From: Symbiodinium natans
Lineage: Eukaryota; Sar; Dinophyceae; Suessiales; Symbiodiniaceae
DNA: 64,000 bases
Direction of reading: 5' to 3'
NCBI GenBank assembly: GCA_905221605.1
Contig: CAJNDS010001158.1
Coordinates: 313,001 to 377,000 of the forward strand
Positions 9,173-18,839 of the stretch are shown here, one piece after another. The first letter of the stretch is position 1. Each line of letters opens with the position of its first letter. The notes under the pieces were generated by a model. That model saw only the letters and a list, made by a program, of their open reading frames with translations. It ran no database searches and was not told the origin of the DNA. The position numbers were made by a program, and so were the translations under genes.

Positions 9173-9993
9173 GTGTCTTCGTCCACAGAAGCCGCTCGGG
9201 TTTTTGCGTCAGGCTTACGCGCTTGTAGCTCTAGACACGAAAAGCTTAGCTGCGCTTTGTTCATGCTCCGGCACCAAGCATGCGAATGCCTTGGGAACCA
9301 AAAGAGCCCTAAAAGGGTTTATGGCTTATATACCTCAACAGGAACTTTTGTAATTACAGGGTATATGACTCCCAATTTTGGGGTTTATTTCGTCCCTAAG
9401 GTCAGAGAGCGTGCGAAGATGAGAGCGTGGCAGTTCGCCCTTGGAGAAGACCAGGATCACAAGAACCCAAAAATCGGGGGGGGATATATACCGTGAACTA
9501 CTATATTTCCTGTGAAGGTATATGGACCACAAACCCTTTAAGGGTTCATGTGGTCCCCAAGGTTAGTGATCTGCATGCTGCCCTGCTTGAACAGGCTGGG
9601 TTTCCACCGTGGACCCCCCTGCAGAGGACACGCCGAGTGGTGCTTTGTTTCTTGAGGTCCACCATGTTTCAATGTCCGGATAGTTCATCCATGCCTACAG
9701 AGCCCAAACCGTCAAAGCCGAAAAGACATCCCGAACGACTGGTGCTGCGCTTGTCTGTACAAGGAGCCTGGGTCGCATGCATCCGCTGGCAGCCAGAGGA
9801 CCGAAGCAACGATCGCGCCATGGCTGGATTGCCAGCTTTTCATATTTGTTGCAGAGCTGGCAGGGAAGCTCTGGCACGCGTGCGTGCATGCGTAACTAGT
9901 GTCTTTGAGTCACTCAGCAAGACCGTAGGCTTTACAGGAACCAGCGGTGGCCGTCAGCTTGCAGCTATTCTCCCTGTGTATGCGAACTCCTGA
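9173..9993 (+). CDS. Hypothetical protein, exons split by two IR-A elements
   Basis: Proposed exons are about 9173-9293, 9401-9444 and 9562-9993. The two gaps are IR-A inverted-repeat elements. Joining the flanks gives one continuous frame, in which a segment ending CECLG runs into QRACEDESVAVRPW and then VSDLHAALLEQAGFPPW. The frame continues to a TGA at 9991-9993. The second element is 117 bp, a multiple of three without in-frame stop, so its retention would not break the frame. The left border is uncertain because no ATG is firmly supported. No family is recognised; the product has a basic middle and a Cys-rich C-terminal third. Confidence 0.45.
9291..9401. mobile_element. Introner-like element, family IR-A
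   Basis: It begins CTTGGGAACCAAAAGAGCCC and ends with the imperfect complement TTATTTCGTCCCTAAG, with AAAAGGGTTT facing CCAATTTTGGGG inside. It lies between exon-like segments whose frame is restored on removal. Confidence 0.85.
9441..9562. mobile_element. Introner-like element, family IR-A
   Basis: It starts TTGGAGAAGACCAGGATCAC and ends GTTCATGTGGTCCCCAAG. It holds a G-run of about nine and AGGTATATGGACCAC. Confidence 0.8.
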
Positions 9994-10369
9994 AAAAACG
10001 GGTTGCGCGAAGGGGGGCCTCTGCAGAAGACAAACCTTCGTAGTTAATGTGAGCCGGTCGCATGCCGCACCGTGAAGCCACATTGCTGAAAAGTCCGTAG
10101 TCCGTAGGTCGCACTGAAGCCCATCAGTAACACAATGTCACGCAAGGACCTCTGGACCCTACGTTAGTTCGTGACACCCTCATTTAAACTCTCAACGTCA
10201 CACCACACACACACAATTTACTCCGCAAATCCGAGACCCCCGAACCAGTACTGTTGGCAACGCAGGACCGTTGCCCGCAACCCTGGTGATACCCTGGTGA
10301 AACTCTGGTGACTCACCCTAAAGCCCTCCAAGTTCGACTTGCAGAGAACGAAGAAGAAACCCAAGACTC
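9994..10369. other. Unique segment, no gene recognised
   Basis: I see only short frames. A CACACACACAC run is at about 10205. Confidence 0.4.
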
Positions 10370-10553
10370 CTTAAAACCCTTGAACCCTTTAACCCTTTAA
10401 CCCTTAAGCCCTAAACCCTAAACCCCTTAAACCCTAAACCCCTAAACCCTAAACCCTAAACCCTAAACCCTAAACCCTAAACCCTAAAGCCTAAAGCCTA
10501 AACCCTAAACCCTAAACCCTAAACCCTAAACCCTAAACCCTAAACCCAACCCC
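10370..10553 (-). repeat. Long telomeric tract (CCCTAAA)n
   Basis: About 25 units. The first 60 bp are degenerate (CCCTTAA, CCCCTAA), then come uniform units with two GCCTAAA variants in the middle. Confidence 0.97.
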
Positions 10554-10687
10554 CCTTAAACCCCATATCGGAGCAGCCAAGCCGAGCTCAGACCGGCCTG
10601 CGGCCACGGCAGCTCTACTGCTTCCGCGTCCGTGGGCGTGGAAAGACGGAGCCAGGGCCATGGTCGATGCACAGCGCAACTTGACTG

Positions 10688-10762
10688 GGTTTAGGGTTTA
10701 GGGTTTAGGGTTTAGGGTTTAGGGTTTAGGGTTTAGAGTTTAGGGTTTAGGGTTTAGGGTTT
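10688..10762 (+). repeat. Telomeric tract (TTTAGGG)n
   Basis: About eleven units with one TTTAGAG. It caps the 134-bp segment after the previous tract. Confidence 0.95.
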
Positions 10763-10907
10763 TGCAGACTGCAGGTCGCATGACCCGAAGCAGGTAGTAT
10801 TGCTGTTATTGGTCAGTGTATGTACTGGGTGCACGAAATATAAACCCTACTTCACCCGCGTACAGCAGACATCCCCCCTCGTAGGCCTCCACAAACACCC
10901 ACCACAT

Positions 10908-11032
10908 CTTATATGGGGTTTACGAAAATAGGGGACCCCTAAACTAGCCCCCAAGTAGTAATATTCCCTTATGAATAGGGACCCCAATACGGTATCCCCC
11001 CCCATCTCGGAAGCCACCATATCTGAACTTGA
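10908..11032. mobile_element. Inverted-repeat element, family IR-E
   Basis: It shares GGGGTTTACGAAAAT, CCCAAGTAGTA and GGGACCCCAATA with 4057-4167. Its ends TATATGGGG and CCACCATATC are imperfectly complementary. Confidence 0.7.
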
Positions 11033-11485
11033 GAAGCTCCACATAATGCAGGAATCCCGAGAATCCTTCTGTAGTTTCTGCGGCCGCTGAGATCGTTCTC
11101 GTTAGGCACAGTCTGCATCACCAAGGCGAACCATTTTTGGGGGTTTAGGGTCTGGTTCAAAAAAAGGTTGTAGGGTTCATATTTTGGGAGTTTAGGGTCA
11201 AGCCCAAGCTCCAAATCTGTGAGTCCCCGGCAAAGTAGCCACGACCTCGCTGCCCTAAGTGAACCACACACACACACCCTCACCGGCGCAAGCAGTTTTC
11301 GGAACTTTTGCCAAACGTGTGCTTTATGTACAGCGCTTGTTCAGAAAGCTGAGGGTGCCGCTTGTACATAGCTTCCCATCATCCAGCTCGAAACAACTTG
11401 AAACAACCGCATTGTCTATAGTGCCTTGGTTTCAGCACATTGTGGCCTAACATCTACAAGCACAGAGATCTGCAACCCTAAGCCT
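11033..11485. other. Unique segment, no gene recognised
   Basis: Short open frames only. A CACACACACACAC run lies at about 11264. Confidence 0.4.
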
Positions 11486-11522
11486 GTCTAAACCCTAAAC
11501 CCTAAACCCTAAACCCTAAACC
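11486..11522 (-). repeat. Telomeric tract (CCCTAAA)n
   Basis: Five units, followed by the GGCTAGTCGGGTGCC plus A-run motif (11524-11549), whose A-run joins another CCCTAAA. Confidence 0.9.
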
Positions 11523-11681
11523 CTTGGCTAGTCGGGTGCCAAAAAAAAACCCTAAACCACCTCGACAGTCTTCGCCTTCGCCTCAGGAGCTGGTCTACAC
11601 CGCCGCGCGGAACCCGCAGGTGGCCGCAGCGCCCACCGCACCGGATCCTGGGACTGCGGGGTAGTTTTATGCATGTTCTGG

Positions 11682-11762
11682 TCGTTTAGGGTTTAGGGTT
11701 TAGGGTTTGGGGTTTGGGGTTTGGGGTTTAGGGTTCGGGGTTTGGGGTTTGGGGTTTAGGGG
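11682..11762 (+). repeat. Telomeric tract with TTTGGGG variants
   Basis: Units alternate in blocks of TTTAGGG and TTTGGGG, with one TTCGGGG. Confidence 0.95.
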
Positions 11763-12482
11763 GATTGCTTGCATGGTTCGTGATGCAAGAGGATGACAGT
11801 CATGCATCTAAGTTCTTAAAGAGCTTGTTCCCCTCGTTCTGAGTTATACCCTTCAAGGGATGGTATCGGGGGCCCTCTATATTCCCTTGAATGTATTATG
11901 TAGGCTCCTCATTCCCTACTAAGAACCATCGCTTTCTCAGGTACAGGCCGAGCGGATGTCGCTTGGCAAAGAAGCGGCTCCATTCCGGTGTTTCGGAAAA
12001 TTGGGGTTGCCCTTTTTGGGGAGGGGGGGGGGGGGGGTCCGTTTAAGGGGGAGTCTATTCTATTTGGGGGATAAAGGGGTATCCCTATTTTGGCAAATGC
12101 CCATTTGGCCACCGGGAAGTTTAAACTTGAGCCCCTAGAAGTCGTGGGGGGGGGGGGGGGCTTGAGACGTTTACTTCTGGTGTCGAGCGCGTTGCACGGT
12201 GTTGACCTACGTGTAGCCACTTGTGCATTGAAACAAAGATACGTCATTGAAGCGAACCTTGTTTCGTTTAAAGTGCGTGTGGCAGCACGGCTGCCATGTT
12301 TTGCCTTGTTGTCCATGGCTGGCCTTGACGTGTGGTTTGTGGCTTGGCCCACTCTGTGCTCTGCATTGACGGCCCCCTGGTCTGCTGACTCATGCGGCAG
12401 ATCGGGTGCGCTTATATCGAGCGTCGCGCCCTGACCAGGCCCCAACCTCAAGATCCAAGCTTTCCCCTAAACTCCTTGAAAA
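11763..12482. other. Unique segment with two G-runs, no gene recognised
   Basis: Runs of about 14 G lie near 12021 and 12147, 125 bp apart. Between them is low-complexity DNA with TTTGGGGG repeats. ATTCCCTACTAAGAACC at 11914 is inverted at about 13757 (GGTTCTTAGTAGGGAAT), a dispersed inverted pair. Open frames on both strands (114 and 180 codons) have no recognisable domains. Confidence 0.4.
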
Positions 12483-12528
12483 AACCCTAAACCCTAAACC
12501 CTAAACCCTAAACCCTAAACCCTAAACT
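12483..12528 (-). repeat. Telomeric tract (CCCTAAA)n
   Basis: Six to seven units. Confidence 0.95.
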
Positions 12529-12654
12529 CCCAGAAGCCCGCGTAGCGACTAGATGCGCCGTGCAAAGCCGAGGAGGGATGGCATGGTTCTCGTCACTTGG
12601 TTTTGAAGGCTGAAGAGGCTGCGGCTGCGTAGCCTCTAAGCACCCACCAAATTC

Positions 12655-12687
12655 GGTTTAGGGTTTAGGGTTTAGGGTTTAGGGTTT
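12655..12687 (+). repeat. Telomeric tract (TTTAGGG)n
   Basis: Four to five units capping a 126-bp segment. Confidence 0.9.
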
Positions 12688-12790
12688 ACAACAGCCGAAC
12701 CAAACTCTTGCAGCTCAAAAGCTTGGGAGAGGGCTGGCTTCAAGGCCCCACGGTGCTAGTTTAGTTAAACCAGACCTGATGGATGCCCCC

Positions 12791-12906
12791 TCAACCCTAA
12801 ACCCTATACCCTAAACCCTAAACCCTAAACCCTAAACCCTAAACCCTAAACCCTGCCCGATATTCGCTCTTTGGAGATGGTGCTGCAGAAACCCTAAACC
12901 CTAAAC
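12791..12906 (-). repeat. Telomeric tract (CCCTAAA)n, split
   Basis: Nine units to 12854, then 34 bp of other DNA, then two and a half more units. Confidence 0.95.
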
Positions 12907-13155
12907 CTTCACTCCGGAACTCTGAACTTATGAAGCTTGCCGCCTTACAGCTTTCAGTAGGGCTGGGGCCCGTGAGGTACAGTAAGGATCAGTAAGGCCT
13001 CGGTGCTTTTTGCGGCATGATCATCAGCAAAAACATGGGCAACATGTCCGAAATTGGCGCCCGACTCTTGACAACCGCGGCCTTCAACACACAGAAAATT
13101 GGAAGCCTCATCCCAAACCTTGGAATTTCAAGCCTCGCAGACCTTGTCCGGGCTC

Positions 13156-13277
13156 AGGGTTTGGGTTTAGGGTTTAGGGTTTAGGGTTTAGGGTTTAGGG
13201 TTTAGGGTTTAGGGTTTAGGGTTTAGGGTTTAGGGTTTAGGGTTTAGGGTTTAGGGTTTAGGGTTTAGGGTTTAGAG
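13156..13277 (+). repeat. Long telomeric tract (TTTAGGG)n
   Basis: About 17 nearly perfect units, the longest uniform G-strand tract in the window. Confidence 0.97.
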
Positions 13278-13382
13278 TCAGGTTTGGAACGCCCCGGCCA
13301 ATGAAGGGGAGGCCCCCGTGGTGCGCTACATCGCGCCTTGGCCAAAGCCCCATTCAGGCAAACTTCGATTCGCTTGTCAAAG

Positions 13383-13452
13383 GGTTTAGGGTTTAGGGAT
13401 CCTAAACCCTAAACCCTAAACCATAAACCCTAGGGTTCAGGGTTTAGGGGGA
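13383..13452. repeat. Telomeric tracts in + / - / + order without spacer
   Basis: Two TTTAGGG units, then ATCCTAAACCC-type units, then TAGGGTTCAGGGTTTAGGG. The second junction is a direct CCCTAGGG palindrome. Confidence 0.9.
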
Positions 13453-13544
13453 ACTCCGAGAAGCACAGGGAAGATGCTTCTTTGTTGCAGCTACTTGGAA
13501 GCGCGGCCTCTGCAAGGCACCCTTGAAGCCATTCGAAGCCTCCC

Positions 13545-13664
13545 TAAACCCTAGCCCTAAACCCTAGCCCTAAACCCTAAACCCTAAACCCTAAACCCTA
13601 AACCCTAAACCCTAAACCCTAAACCCTAAACCCTAAACCCTAAACCCTAAACCCTAAACCCTAT
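13545..13664 (-). repeat. Long telomeric tract (CCCTAAA)n
   Basis: About 17 units, beginning with two CCCTAGC variants. Confidence 0.97.
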
Positions 13665-13779
13665 AGCCCTGAACCCGAAAGCCCTCCCAGGTGCAAGGCC
13701 GGAAGTTGGTGTCCACGGAGTCAGGCGGGCAGAGTTTTCAGCGAGCTGAGGTGACTGGCTGGTTCTTAGTAGGGAATGA

Positions 13780-13837
13780 GGTTTAGGGTTTAGGGTTTAG
13801 GGTTTAGGGTTTAGGGTTAGGGTTTAAGGTTTAGGTA
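13780..13837 (+). repeat. Telomeric tract (TTTAGGG)n
   Basis: About eight units, the last degenerate. Confidence 0.95.
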
Positions 13838-13980
13838 CCCTATACAATCCCTTAAAGGGTATATATATATATAGGACCGTCATTCCCTCATTCCCTACCT
13901 GGTTCAGAGGTGTAGGGCTTGGGCTATAGGGAGTGAAGAACCCCTGTAAAAGTCCCATAACAATCCCTATCTTGCCCTTA

Positions 13981-14026
13981 TATATATATATATATATGGT
14001 ACCCCCCCCCCCTGGAGAATCTACCT
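13981..14026. repeat. Module border: (AT)n + C-run
   Basis: An alternating AT run, GGTA, a C-run of about 11 and TGGAGAATCTACCT form the near-perfect reverse complement of 15783-15828. The pair bounds a 1.76-kb module. Confidence 0.85.
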
Positions 14027-14262
14027 CCAAAGGGTGGGGGTTTAAGACACCTGTAGCTTTTTCGTATCGGGTTGAAGATACCTCTAACGCTTTCGTATAG
14101 ATTCTTACCCTCTCATCTTCAACAAGATTCGCATTTCAATCTCTACATGATGAGAGTTTCAGATTTCCATATCCAGAGGATGAGGTATAAGAGTTTGTCT
14201 TTTGTTTTAGGTGTGTTGCTTAGAAGCAGTTGGGTTGCTTATAAGCAGTCGGGTTGCTTAGG

Positions 14263-14263
14263 T

Positions 14264-14295
<32 letters not shown>

Positions 14296-14356
14296 CGGGG
14301 GGGGTTCTTCCAACTTGGCCTCGGGACCATGACTGTGGTACCCCCCCCCCCCCCCT

Positions 14357-14392
<36 letters not shown>
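14263..14392. repeat. Giant poly-G / poly-C hairpin
   Basis: A G-run of 33 plus another of 8 (one C between) is followed 36 bp later by a C-run of 15, a TA, and a C-run of about 35. The halves are complementary with a 36-nt loop containing GGGACCATGACTGTGGTA. Confidence 0.95.
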
Positions 14393-14395
<3 letters not shown>

Positions 14396-14419
14396 CTCCG
14401 CTCCGCTCCGCTGCCGCTC

Positions 14420-15600
14420 CAGCTCCAGGGTTTTTTTCTTAAGGTTAAGGGTTGTTTGGGCTGGGCTTGTCTCTAAAACCCTATCGGGGTTAAGGCTTTA
14501 AGGCTTTAAGGATTTAAGAGAAGCCCCGACACCCTACAGGTTTAGGGTTTTAATCGCTATGCCTTAAACCTATAGGATCTAGGGCTACACCTTAAACCCT
14601 ACACCTTTAAACCCTATGGGGTTTCAAGGTTAAGCAACTAAACTTAACCCTTAACCTTTAAACCCTATAGGGTTAAGGTTTAAAGGTTTAGGGTGTAAGA
14701 TTTAAGGATTTCAAATCTAAGCCGGAAATTAAACCAAAACCCTTAACTTTTAAACCCTACAGGTTTAAGATTCAGGCATTTAACCGGCAATTGAACCTAA
14801 GCCCTTAACCTTTAAACCCTATAGGTTTAAGGTGTAAAGGTTCAGGGTTTAATTAAGACTCATGCATTCAAACCTAAGCCCATAGAGTTTAAACCTTAAG
14901 TGTTTAAGGTTTAGACATTTCAACCTCACCCTAAACCCTTTAGGGTCAGAACCCTAAAACCCTATGAAGGTTCCAAGGTCTTAACCCTAAAGGCGCTAAA
15001 AGTATAAATGCCCAGACCTTAGGTTTTGAAGGCGAATGAAGTTTAGGAATTTAGCCTTGAGGTTTAGGCATTACAATCTGCAAGCCCCATAGGATTTTAC
15101 AGGTGCAAGATCTAGTGATTAAAACCTAAGGCTTGGGCATTCAATCTGTAACCCTAAAGGCTTGAACCTTAAACCCTATAGAGTCCCTATAGGGTTAGGT
15201 ATTTAAACCGAATAGGTGGCCTTTAAACTCTATAGGTTTAAAGGTTTAGGGTTTAGGTTGAAATATTAAAACCCTATAGGATGTAAAGCTTTAGGGTTAT
15301 TCAGGGTGTATCTCTAGAACCCTATCGGGGCTAGCCCTTATAGGGTTTAAACCCTACATGGTTTACCCTTTTGTGGTTCAAGACTTAGGAATTTAAAAAT
15401 CGTAACCCGAAACCTTGTAGGGTTTTAACCCCTTTACTGTTTCAACGACAAACCCTGAAGCCTTACAGGGCTCACGTTTAGAATCCTTAAACCCTAAACC
15501 CGCTAAACCCTACAGTAACAGAACCTTTTAACCCTATAGGGTTTGAGGCTTAAACTCTTGAACTTTAAATCCCATAGGGCTAGGAAAAGCAAAGACAAAG
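14420..15600. repeat. Degenerate AACCCTATAGGGTTTAAGG palindrome field
   Basis: Over 1.1 kb nearly every 20-40 bp carries AAACCCTATAGGGTTT-like or TTTAAGGTTTA-like words in both directions. Cross-hybridising telomere-like words diverge strongly here, unlike the uniform tracts. I see no open frame of note. Confidence 0.75.
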
Positions 15601-15692
15601 TAGGATAAGTGCCCACATCATGTATGTATATAGGGTATATGTACTGTATATCAATTGCAGATAATGGAGAAGGAAGGACGGTACGCCTCGAA

Positions 15693-15757
15693 CCATAAGA
15701 TTGGGGGGGGGGGTACCATCACTCAACCCTAAACCCTAAACCTTAAACCCTAAACCC
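15693..15757. repeat. G-run/GGTACCAT then telomeric tract
   Basis: TTG plus about 11 G and TACCATC resembles the module borders. It is followed by five CCCTAAA units. Confidence 0.7.
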
Positions 15758-15782
15758 ATCCAAGATCCAAGATTACCTGAAA

Positions 15783-15861
15783 AGGTAGATTCTCCTGGGG
15801 GGGGGTAGCATATATATATATATATGCTCACCCCCCCCCCCCCCTCGACAGACCCCGGAAG
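15783..15861. repeat. Double module border: G-run, (AT)n, C-run
   Basis: The left half (to 15828) is the inverse of 13981-14026. The right half (15812-15861) has an AT run, GCTCA, a C-run of about 14 and TCGACAGACCCCGGAAG, and is the inverse of 18772-18810. One border therefore serves both modules. Confidence 0.85.
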
Positions 15862-16044
15862 CAAAAAAAGGGCTGAGGGCGCGACGGACAGCATAGCTGC
15901 ACACAGTAGCCAGACACGTTAACACACAATAGAGCTTTTTTTTTTCGATTAGTACGGCTTTGTGTTCGCAATGAAAGATGCAGACAGATGTGAGAAGGAC
16001 GCATGCTGTAAGGACCTGCACAATTTGCTCGACATCGTGGATTG

Positions 16045-17235
16045 CTATTAATTTTAATAAGATTGCTCTTAGTTTTACTTGGGTTCCTATTAAGTTTATT
16101 AGGATTCATAGGCTTCGTATGAGTTCAATAGGAATCCTATTTAAATCAATAGGAACCCCATTAAAATGAATGAGAACCCTATTGAAATTAAGACGAGTCC
16201 TTTTTGAAAACTTAGTAAGAATCCTAGTACAATTAATAAGAACCTGGTTGAAATACGTAGAAGCTCCTATTAAAATTTCTTGGCGTCCTAAATTCAGAGG
16301 AACCATAGGAAGGCCATTCAAATGAATAGGAACCCTTTTGAATTCATAGGAATGCTATTAAAATTAATAGGAACCCTACAAAAGAATCTATGAATTCTTT
16401 TTAAGAGTAACAGGAATCCGTGTAACATGAAGATGAATCCTATTAAGGATTAAGAGGAGCCAATAAAATTCTATAAAAAAGTAATGTGGACCCTTCAAAA
16501 CTTAAAACAATAAGAGTCGTACTGTTAGAATTATAATAAACCCTATTAAAAAATTTAATTAACAGGATTGCTAATACAACAAATGAGAGTTACAAGAACA
16601 TTACTTCGAGTCCAATTGAAATGAATAGGGAACAGGATTTAAAAAAACATAATCGGAGCACTGTGGAATCTAGTAGGAATCCTATGAACATCATTAGGAA
16701 TCCTGTCAACACGAATGAGAAACCCTGTTAAAATCAATACGAAGCCTATTCCAATTAATCAGATGCCTCTTTAAATGAATAGGAAGCTTGTCAAAGCAAA
16801 AGGAACCCAATTAGAAATTGTAAGACATCTTATGAAAATGAATAAGAAGCGTATTGAAATTAATAGGAATATGTATAAAATTTGTTATGAAGCTTATTAA
16901 AATTTTAAGACTTTTATTAAAACTAACTAGGAAGAAGAATGCTATTACAATTACTCAGAATCGTATTCCAATTATTTGGCATTTGATTAACATGAATAGG
17001 AATCAACATTAAACCCAATCAAGTCCTTTAACAGGCATCCTTTAAAATCTTATACGAACCCCATTAAACAAATACAGGAATCCCATTGCCATTGAAGATC
17101 ACTTAGAATGCTAGTAAAATGATTAGGAGTCTTATTAATTCAATAAGGACTCCCGTTAAAAGTGAACAGGAGTATTATTAAATTTAATAGGCAGCCTGAA
17201 ACATAATAAGGAATCATATAAGAACCCCTGAAAAA
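16045..17235. repeat. Degenerate 21-bp minisatellite
   Basis: Roughly 55 diverged copies of a unit close to AATAGGAACCCTATTAAAAT, each about 21 bp. Successive starts are clear at 16120-16180 and fade elsewhere. AT-rich and with no credible ORF. Confidence 0.8.
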
Positions 17236-17284
17236 CTCTTATCAAAAATCCAGTTTCTAAAAATCCAAAAATCCAAACATCCAA

Positions 17285-18716
17285 ACATCCACCCCAAAGG
17301 TTTGGATTTTTGGAAACTCGAGCGGGAGCCTCAAAATCCAAAAAGCGAGCAAATTCCTCGAGTTTCCAAAATTCCAAAAATCCAAAAAAATCCACCCCAA
17401 GGTTTGGATTTTTGGAAACTCGAGCGGGAGCCTCAAAATCCAAAAATCGAGCAAATTCCTCGAGTTTCCAAAATTCCAAAAAAACCCACCCCAAGGTTTG
17501 GATTTTTGGAAACTCGAGCGGGAGCCTCAAAATCCAAAAATCGAGCCAATTCCTCGAGTTTCCAAAATTCCAAAAATCCAAAAAAATCCACCCCAAGGTT
17601 TGGATTTTTGGAAACTCGCGCGGGAGCCTCAAAATCCAAAAATCGAGCAAATTCCTCGAGTTTCCAAAATTCCAAAAATCCAAGAAAACCCACCCCAAGG
17701 TTTGGATTTTTGGAAACTCGAGCGGGAGCCTCAAAATCCAAAAATCGAGCAAATTCCTCGAGTTTCCAAAATTCCAAAAAAATCCACCCCAAGGTTTGGA
17801 TTTTTGGAAACTCGAGCGGGAGCCTCACAATCCAAAAATCGAGCAAATTCCTCGAGTTTCCAAAATTCCCAACCTTGGGGTGGGTTTTTTTGGAATTTTG
17901 GAATTTTGGAAACTCGAGGAATTTCCTCAAAATCCAAAAATCGAGCAAATTCCTCGAGTTTCCAAAATTCCAAAAATCCAAAAAAATCCACCCCAAGGTT
18001 TGGAATTTTGGAAACTCGAGGAATTTGCTCGATTTTTGGATTTTGAGGCTCCCGCTCGAGTTTCCAAAAATCCGAAACTTGGGTTGGGTTTTTTGGGAAT
18101 TTTGGAAACTCGAGGAATTTCCTCAAAATCCAAAAATCGAGCAAATTCCTCGAGTTTCCAAAATTCCAAAAATCCAAAAAAACCCACCCCAAGGTTGGGA
18201 ATTTTGGAAACTCGAGGAATTTGCTCGATTTTTGGATTTTGAGGCTCCCGCTCGAGTTTCCAAAAATCCGAAACTTGGGTTGGAGTTTTGGAATTTTGGA
18301 AACTCGAGGAATTTCCTCAAAATCCAAAAATCGAGCAAATTCCTCGAGTTTCCAAAATTCCAAAAATCCAAAAAAATCCACCCCAAGGTTGGGAATTTTG
18401 GAAACTCGAGGAATTTGCTCGATTTTTGGATTTTGAGGCTCCCGCTCGAGTTTCCAAAAATCCAAACCTTGGGGTGGATTTTTTTGGATTTTTGGAATTT
18501 TGGAAACTCGAGGAATTTGCTCGCTTTTTGGATTTTGAGGCTCCCGCTCGAGTTTCCAAAAATCCAAACCTTGGGGTGGGTTTTTTTGGATTTTTGGAAT
18601 TTTGGAAACTCGAGGAATTTGCTCGATTTTTGGATTTTGAGGCTCCCGCTCGAGTTTCCAAAAAGCGGAACCCTGGGTTGGATTTTTTGGATTTTTGGAT
18701 TTTTGGAAACTCGAGG
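17285..18716. repeat. 102-bp satellite with internal inversion
   Basis: Units of 102 bp (some 93 bp) carry two CTCGAG sites, GGAAACTCGAGCGGGAGCCT and CTCGAGTTTCCAAAATTCC, so each unit can fold on itself. Six units run head-to-tail to about 17870. A mosaic of inverted and truncated pieces follows, then units in the opposite direction from about 18000. Unit lengths are multiples of three and contain few stops, so frames of 517, 357, 310 and 278 codons appear on both strands. I treat these as artefacts of the repeat. Confidence 0.92.
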
Positions 18717-18755
18717 AGTTTTGGAGTGGTGCTTTTCCCCCCGCCCCCTTCCTGA

Positions 18756-18838
18756 ACAGACCGGAAATATACTTCCGGGGTCTGTCGAGGGGGGGGGTGA
18801 CCATATATATCTATATATGTTTTTTTTTGGGGGGGGGA
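18756..18838. repeat. Module border: hairpin, G-run, (AT)n, T9, G-run
   Basis: ACTTCCGGGGTCTGTCGA plus a G-run and TGACCATATATAT is the inverse of 15812-15861. Just inside it, ACAGACCGGAA faces TTCCGGGGTCTGT in a local hairpin. Beyond the AT core lie nine T and nine or ten G. Confidence 0.85.
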
Positions 18839-18839
18839 G

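Noticed and set aside
18801-18838. T9-G9 run resembling the 9G-9A-9G core of dinoflagellate plastid minicircles
   Set aside because: No photosystem gene and no full triple-nine core is present; homopolymer runs are common in this window.
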